DNA from: an uncultured Eubacteriales bacterium
GTDB taxonomy: Bacteria; Bacillota; Clostridia; Oscillospirales; CAG-272
Assembly (NCBI GenBank): GCA_900550625.1
Contig: URSW01000053.1
Location: forward strand, 1-9,027
Length of the DNA stretch: 9,027 nt
Direction of reading: 5' to 3'
Below the pieces are notes generated by a model. It did no database searches. It worked only from the letters and a program-made list of their open reading frames with translations, and was not told where the DNA came from. Position numbers and translations under genes: made by a program. This document shows, one piece after another, positions 6,317 through 9,027 of this stretch. Positions within the stretch are counted from its first letter, which is position 1, and each line of letters begins with the position of its first letter.

Positions 6317-6940
6317 TCAATCGATACATTTCAGATAAGGATTATGCTGTCTTTCACGTTCAAGCGAGGTGCTTTCTCCGTGTCCGGGATAGACCGTATA
6401 GTCTCCGGGAAGATCGGTAAGACGTTTCAGCGAATGAGAAAGCGCTTCGGCGCTTGATCCGTAGAAGTCCGTTCTTCCCACGGAGTCGAGGAAAAGCGTA
6501 TCTCCGGTAAACAGATCGTGTCCCGTCTGATAGCACACGGAGCCCTTGGAATGACCGGGCGTATGTATTACGGTGACAGCTGCGCTGCCTATTTTCAGCC
6601 TGTCGCCGTCATGAAGTAATATATCGGCGCTTTTGGCATTCTGCGTTCCAGCGTTGAAAAGGCTGTATGCGTTCTTATCCGAATCGGAGAGCATTTCGTC
6701 ATCGTCCGTATGGACACACACCTCGGCTCCGGTCGCCTCACGAAGCTTTGTGAGCGATTTTGTATGGTCGAAATGCCCGTGAGTAAGGAGGATGTATTTC
6801 AACTTCGTTCCGGCATCGGCAAGCGCTGCCGTAATGTATTCGAGCTTGGCGGACGGGTCAATGACCGCAGACTCGCGTCCGTCGGAGATAACATAACAGT
6901 TTGATGCCATGCCATAAGTCGGAATACGACGTACTTCCAT
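6317..6940 (-). CDS. MBL-fold metallohydrolase, glyoxalase II-like (YcbL type)
   Basis: A 207-residue metallo-beta-lactamase-fold hydrolase. The metal-binding set is complete: THGHFDH (HxHxDH, residues 53-59), HTPGHS with His130, TGDTLF with Asp147, and YPGHGE with His187. The strands before the first motif (NCYVISDGRESAVIDPS) and the short length are typical of the YcbL group, which resembles the catalytic domain of glyoxalase II but lacks its C-terminal helical domain. Substrate is unknown; thioester hydrolysis in detoxification is a reasonable guess from the family. No signal peptide, so cytoplasmic. It is the first gene of the operon with gltX and glnS, 17 bases before gltX, and its start (ATG 6940) is close behind the operon promoter. 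The functional link with the synthetases may be only co-expression. Confidence 0.92.
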   Translation of the reverse strand: MEVRRIPTYGMASNCYVISDGRESAVIDPSAKLEYITAALADAGTKLKYILLTHGHFDHTKSLTKLREATGAEVCVHTDDDEMLSDSDKNAYSLFNAGTQNAKSADILLHDGDRLKIGSAAVTVIHTPGHSKGSVCYQTGHDLFTGDTLFLDSVGRTDFYGSSAEALSHSLKRLTDLPGDYTVYPGHGESTSLERERQHNPYLKCID

Positions 6941-6977
6941 TATTTCCGCTTTCCCTGTAAAAATTACTTTATCGAAT

Positions 6978-7006
6978 ATTTTATCATAAAGAGCCCCTTA
7001 TTTCAA
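6978..7006 (-). promoter_or_regulatory. Sigma-A promoter of the MBL-gltX-glnS operon
   Basis: On the minus strand TTGAAA (7006-7001) and TAAAAT (6983-6978) are 17 bases apart, with TG at an extended -10 position. The -10 lies 37 bases before the MBL start, leaving no room for a T-box leader, so there is no sign of uncharged-tRNA control of this synthetase operon. Confidence 0.8.
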
Positions 7007-7039
7007 CCGCTTCGGGAAAAATAATAATATTTTTTACCA

Positions 7040-7071
7040 AAGAAAAACGCCGGATAACCGGCGTTTTTCTT
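7040..7071. terminator. Terminator of the spore-protein gene
   Basis: A 14-bp perfect stem (7040-7053 against 7058-7071) with core ACGCCGG/CCGGCGT and loop ATAA. T-runs are present in both directions. On the minus strand it follows the SASP stop by about 24 bases and insulates the operon promoter next to it. Confidence 0.9.
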
Positions 7072-7095
7072 CAAATGAATTGTGCGTAGGAGAGG

Positions 7096-7296
7096 TTATT
7101 TGGAAGCCTTGATCTCGTTCTCGTACTTCTCAACCATCTTCTTTACCATCTGACCGCCGATAGAGCCGGCCTGACGGGATGTGAGTTCACCGTTGTATCC
7201 CTGCTTGAGGTTTACGCCTACTTCGCTTGCAGCCTCCATTTTAAACTGATCGAGTGCTGCCTTTGCTTCGGGGACAAGAGTCTTATTAGATGCCAT
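7096..7296 (-). CDS. Alpha/beta-type small acid-soluble spore protein
   Basis: A 66-residue protein of the SspA/SspB family, which coats and protects DNA in the dormant spore and is degraded at germination. The two family blocks are seen: LDQFKMEAASEVGVNL (residues 15-30), with the GPR protease region at EAASEVG (21-27), and the second block with LTSRQAGSIGGQMVKKMVEK (38-57). The length fits (60-75). In the common cleavage site the residue after Glu is Ile, Leu or Phe and then Ala (EIA); here it is EAA. The start at ATG 7296 follows TCTCC on the plus strand (7307-7311, GGAGA on the gene strand). It is a single gene with its own terminator. Expression in the forespore under sigma-G is expected from the family. 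It is the best evidence here that the organism forms spores. Confidence 0.95.
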   Translation of the reverse strand: MASNKTLVPEAKAALDQFKMEAASEVGVNLKQGYNGELTSRQAGSIGGQMVKKMVEKYENEIKASK

Positions 7297-7347
7297 TTTT
7301 TCAAAATCTCCGTTCTTATTTCTTTTACGGGTTAATCTATATTAATC

Positions 7348-7367
7348 GAGTACGCTCTTGCGTGCTC
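7348..7367 (-). promoter_or_regulatory. Hairpin in the upstream region of the spore-protein gene
   Basis: On the gene strand GAGCACGC pairs with GCGTACTC around the tetraloop AAGA (eight pairs, one of them G-U). It lies 52 bases before the SASP start. If transcription starts near 7388 it would be part of the mRNA leader and could stabilise the message; no T-run follows it, so it is not a terminator. Confidence 0.45.
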
Positions 7368-7394
7368 TGCTATTATTATCGACAGTCATTTCGT

Positions 7395-7401
7395 TATTAT
7401 G
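7395..7401 (-). promoter_or_regulatory. Possible sigma-G -10 box for the spore-protein gene
   Basis: CATAATA on the minus strand fits the forespore sigma-F/sigma-G -10 pattern CATWMTA. It lies about 100 bases before the start codon, and no good -35 element stands 15-18 bases upstream, so this is only a candidate. Confidence 0.25.
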
Positions 7402-7491
7402 AATGGAAATTTATATTTTGTTAATAAAATGTTGGTATTCTCACATTCAGCCGCCGTACAAATTTTATTGATGGCGATTAGGCGACACTTT

Positions 7492-7519
7492 TTGATATTA
7501 TAATATATCCGTATATGAT
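7492..7519 (+). promoter_or_regulatory. Possible sigma-A promoter of the unknown membrane protein
   Basis: TTGATA (7492-7497) and TATGAT (7514-7519) are 16 bases apart in an AT-rich stretch 53 bases before ATG 7573. Several other A/T hexamers overlap here, so the exact choice is uncertain. The rest of the 276-bp gap between the two divergent genes shows only the SASP hairpin and candidate -10 box. Confidence 0.45.
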
Positions 7520-7572
7520 ACAATTGAATCGCAGAAATCGTACCGGAATAAAAAAAATAAGGAGAAAACAAA

Positions 7573-8709
7573 ATGTATTCGGATTCTGAAAAAGAAAACT
7601 CGATGACCCCGGATAATCGGATGCGTTCCGGGCCGGCGGAAAATCGTGCGGAGGATGATTGCACAGAATTGCACGGCGTGCAATACCCCGATACTCTTCC
7701 CGTAACAGATGAACCGGAGACGCCGGACGCGGATATCCGGATTTCGCCCGATAAAGGCGCGGGCAAAACAGGAGAGAACACCGACCGAGAAAACACCGAA
7801 GATCAAAGCCTTTCTTTCGGGCACACGGAAAAATCGGATGAAAAAGAAAAATATGTGCATCCGTTCAAGACCGTGATCCGGGTGTTTTTTTCGGTGCTCC
7901 TGTGCACTCTGATTTTTACATCTTCCGCCGCGCTTATATTATCCGAATCCGTAAGAATCGCATTCAAAGACGAAAACATCGATAAACTGACGTCTGCTCG
8001 GGATTTCACGGAGGGCGGCTCGGTCATATCCGAAAATTCGTATCTGCCGGCGGCGATACTCGAATCGTCGGACATAAAGAAAATTCAAAAATACGGGATC
8101 AACGAAAACGATATACGGCAGCTTCTGTCATCCCCCGATACCGAAAAATTTATAAACACTCTTCTGAAGGAACAGGTAAAGCGTTTGACAGACGGGACGT
8201 TCAGCAGTGACGGTGCTGCGGAGGAGATAATAAAATTCGTAAAAGAAAATGAAGATAATATATATGAGCAGACAGGATACCGTGTCACAAAGCGTGATCT
8301 CTCCGCAGCGAAAAAGATGATCTGCAATTCTATCGACAAATTATCGCCTCAGGAGGGGACGCTTTCATTTTCATTGGTATCGTTTATTCTTTCGGAATAC
8401 ACCAAAGCAGCGCTTCTGCTGATTGCGGCATTTTCGCTTTTCCTTCTGATAATAATAAACAGAAAAAACGTCTCGCGTGCATCGTATTCGTTTTTCTTCG
8501 CTTCTTCACTTCTTGCCGCTTCTGTTTTCTCGGTATATGTACTCCTCTGCATTTTCATGCTCGGAGGATACCGTGAAATCGCAAAATTTATTTTGTCCGC
8601 GGAAAGCACGTTTTGGCTGAGTATATTTATTATTTCGGCAGTTGTTTCGGCGATCGGATTTTTGATAACAGGAAAACTCAAAAAAAGGAAGCGAAAAAAG
8701 GCACTGTGA
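7573..8709 (+). CDS. Four-helix membrane protein of unknown function
   Basis: I do not recognise this 378-residue protein. Residues 1-95 are hydrophilic, acidic, proline-rich and without repeats, probably disordered. A first membrane helix is at about 101-124 (VIRVFFSVLL onward), preceded by basic residues. Residues 125-275 are polar and mainly helical, with acidic segments such as EEIIKFVKENEDNIYEQTGY (217-236). Three further helices lie at about 278-296, 304-330 and 346-366, and the end is strongly basic (KLKKRKRKKAL). By charge, the N-terminus and C-terminus would be inside and the 150-residue loop outside. The start at ATG 7573 is 8 bases after AAGGAG (7559-7564). It is a single gene with its own terminator and stands divergent to the spore-protein gene. 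Codon use (many GAA, AAA, TCC and CGG-type choices) looks like that of its neighbours. No catalytic motif is visible; an envelope or sporulation role is only a guess from position. Confidence 0.8.
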   Translation: MYSDSEKENSMTPDNRMRSGPAENRAEDDCTELHGVQYPDTLPVTDEPETPDADIRISPDKGAGKTGENTDRENTEDQSLSFGHTEKSDEKEKYVHPFKTVIRVFFSVLLCTLIFTSSAALILSESVRIAFKDENIDKLTSARDFTEGGSVISENSYLPAAILESSDIKKIQKYGINENDIRQLLSSPDTEKFINTLLKEQVKRLTDGTFSSDGAAEEIIKFVKENEDNIYEQTGYRVTKRDLSAAKKMICNSIDKLSPQEGTLSFSLVSFILSEYTKAALLLIAAFSLFLLIIINRKNVSRASYSFFFASSLLAASVFSVYVLLCIFMLGGYREIAKFILSAESTFWLSIFIISAVVSAIGFLITGKLKKRKRKKAL

Positions 8710-8724
8710 TCATTTCGAATATTC

Positions 8725-8759
8725 AAAAGGCGCGTCACCGATAAAGTGCGCGCCTTTTT
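8725..8759 (+). terminator. Terminator after the unknown membrane protein
   Basis: AAAAGGCGCG (8725-8734) pairs with CGCGCCTTTT, and the inner CAC/GTG adds three pairs after a bulged T; the loop is CGATAAA. Five T follow (8755-8759). It lies 15 bases after the stop codon. Confidence 0.9.
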
Positions 8760-8850
8760 GTTTCGTATAAATATTGAAATTCCGTGAAAAATATATTTGT
8801 GAAAAACCGGACAAGCGTTCGGAAACAATTATCTATAAACCGGAGGCTTT

Positions 8851-9027
8851 ATGAAAAGAAAAGCGTTATTTACAGCGGCGGTGGTTCTCTCGCTCACACT
8901 TTTTACAGCGTGTGCCGGAGGGAAAAAATCAGCCGATGTTCATGTTTTTTATTACACCTACAGCGACACCTATATAACAAGCGTAAGATCGGCGCTTAAC
9001 AAGGCTTTCAGCGAAAAGAATATCAGT
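8851..9027 (+). CDS. Sugar-binding lipoprotein of an ABC transporter (galactose-type, MglB-like), 3' end outside the window
   Basis: The first 59 codons of a lipoprotein. A basic n-region (MKRK) and hydrophobic core end in the lipobox LFTAC, with Cys21 as the lipidated residue, followed by a short GGKKSA linker. The mature part begins VHVFYYTYSDTYITSVRSAL. This beta-strand with a YSDTYI-x-x-VR helix is the typical start of periplasmic-binding-protein type 1 galactose/glucose-binding proteins of the MglB group in Firmicutes (family recalled; only a third-strand length is visible). It would bind a monosaccharide on the outer face of the membrane and deliver it to an MglA/MglC-type transporter, expected to the right. 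The start ATG 8851 is supported by CGGAGG at 8841-8846, slightly close (4 bases). A six-pair hairpin CCGGAC-AAGC-GTTCGG stands at 8807-8822; no convincing promoter hexamer pair was found in the 90-base gap. Confidence 0.8.
   Translation, partial: MKRKALFTAAVVLSLTLFTACAGGKKSADVHVFYYTYSDTYITSVRSALNKAFSEKNIS

Noticed and set aside
6941..6977. T-box riboswitch in front of the synthetase operon
   Set aside because: Only 37 bases separate the -10 box and the first start codon; no room for a T-box and no specifier structure is seen.
8800..8825. Catabolite-repression (cre) site before the sugar-binding lipoprotein
   Set aside because: An AAGCGTT core is present but the outer TG and CA positions of the cre pattern do not fit; the stretch is better described as a small hairpin.
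1..9027. CRISPR array, insertion sequence or complete defence system
   Set aside because: No spaced direct repeats, transposase motifs or terminal inverted repeats were found; apart from the scar region the genes are ordinary chromosomal ones.

Overview
The window looks like chromosomal DNA of a spore-forming Clostridia-type Firmicute. It encodes an alpha/beta-type small acid-soluble spore protein, has strong AGGAGG-like ribosome binding sites, sigma-A promoters and GC-rich hairpin terminators with U-tracts, a glutaminyl-tRNA synthetase next to a variant glutamyl-tRNA synthetase, and a short clostridial type of GpsA. This is inferred from gene content; the exact family cannot be fixed from the sequence.

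Left part, plus strand (1-2061): the C-terminal end of an M23 zinc metallopeptidase that runs off the left edge; a promoter; a small four-helix membrane protein starting at TTG 599; and gpsA (glycerol-3-phosphate dehydrogenase), which is split by a frameshift near 1663 and ends at a palindromic terminator (2034-2061).

Scar region (2062-2713): about 650 bp without an intact gene. Two adjacent plus-strand coding remnants, each repaired by removing a single base, read like C-termini of phage or mobile-element proteins. They end at a bidirectional terminator and lie immediately 3' of a tRNA-Lys(UUU) gene on the minus strand. This is the classic place for an integrated element, so the region is probably the residue of a decayed prophage or ICE.

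Middle part, minus strand (7006 down to 2928): one compact operon with a strong sigma-A promoter: an MBL-fold hydrolase, then a variant gltX, then glnS, then a terminator. The gltX stop and the glnS start are one base apart and the glnS ribosome binding site lies inside the last gltX codons. With both synthetases present, the cell can make Gln-tRNA(Gln) directly.

Right part: the spore-protein gene (minus strand, 7296-7096) is divergent from a 378-residue membrane protein of unknown function (plus, 7573-8709). A terminator follows. The window then ends inside a lipoprotein that resembles the galactose-type sugar-binding component of an ABC transporter.

I see no new defence system, CRISPR array or other complete undescribed system. 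The most unusual parts are the scar region beside the tRNA, the broken gpsA and the unidentified membrane protein beside the spore-protein gene.
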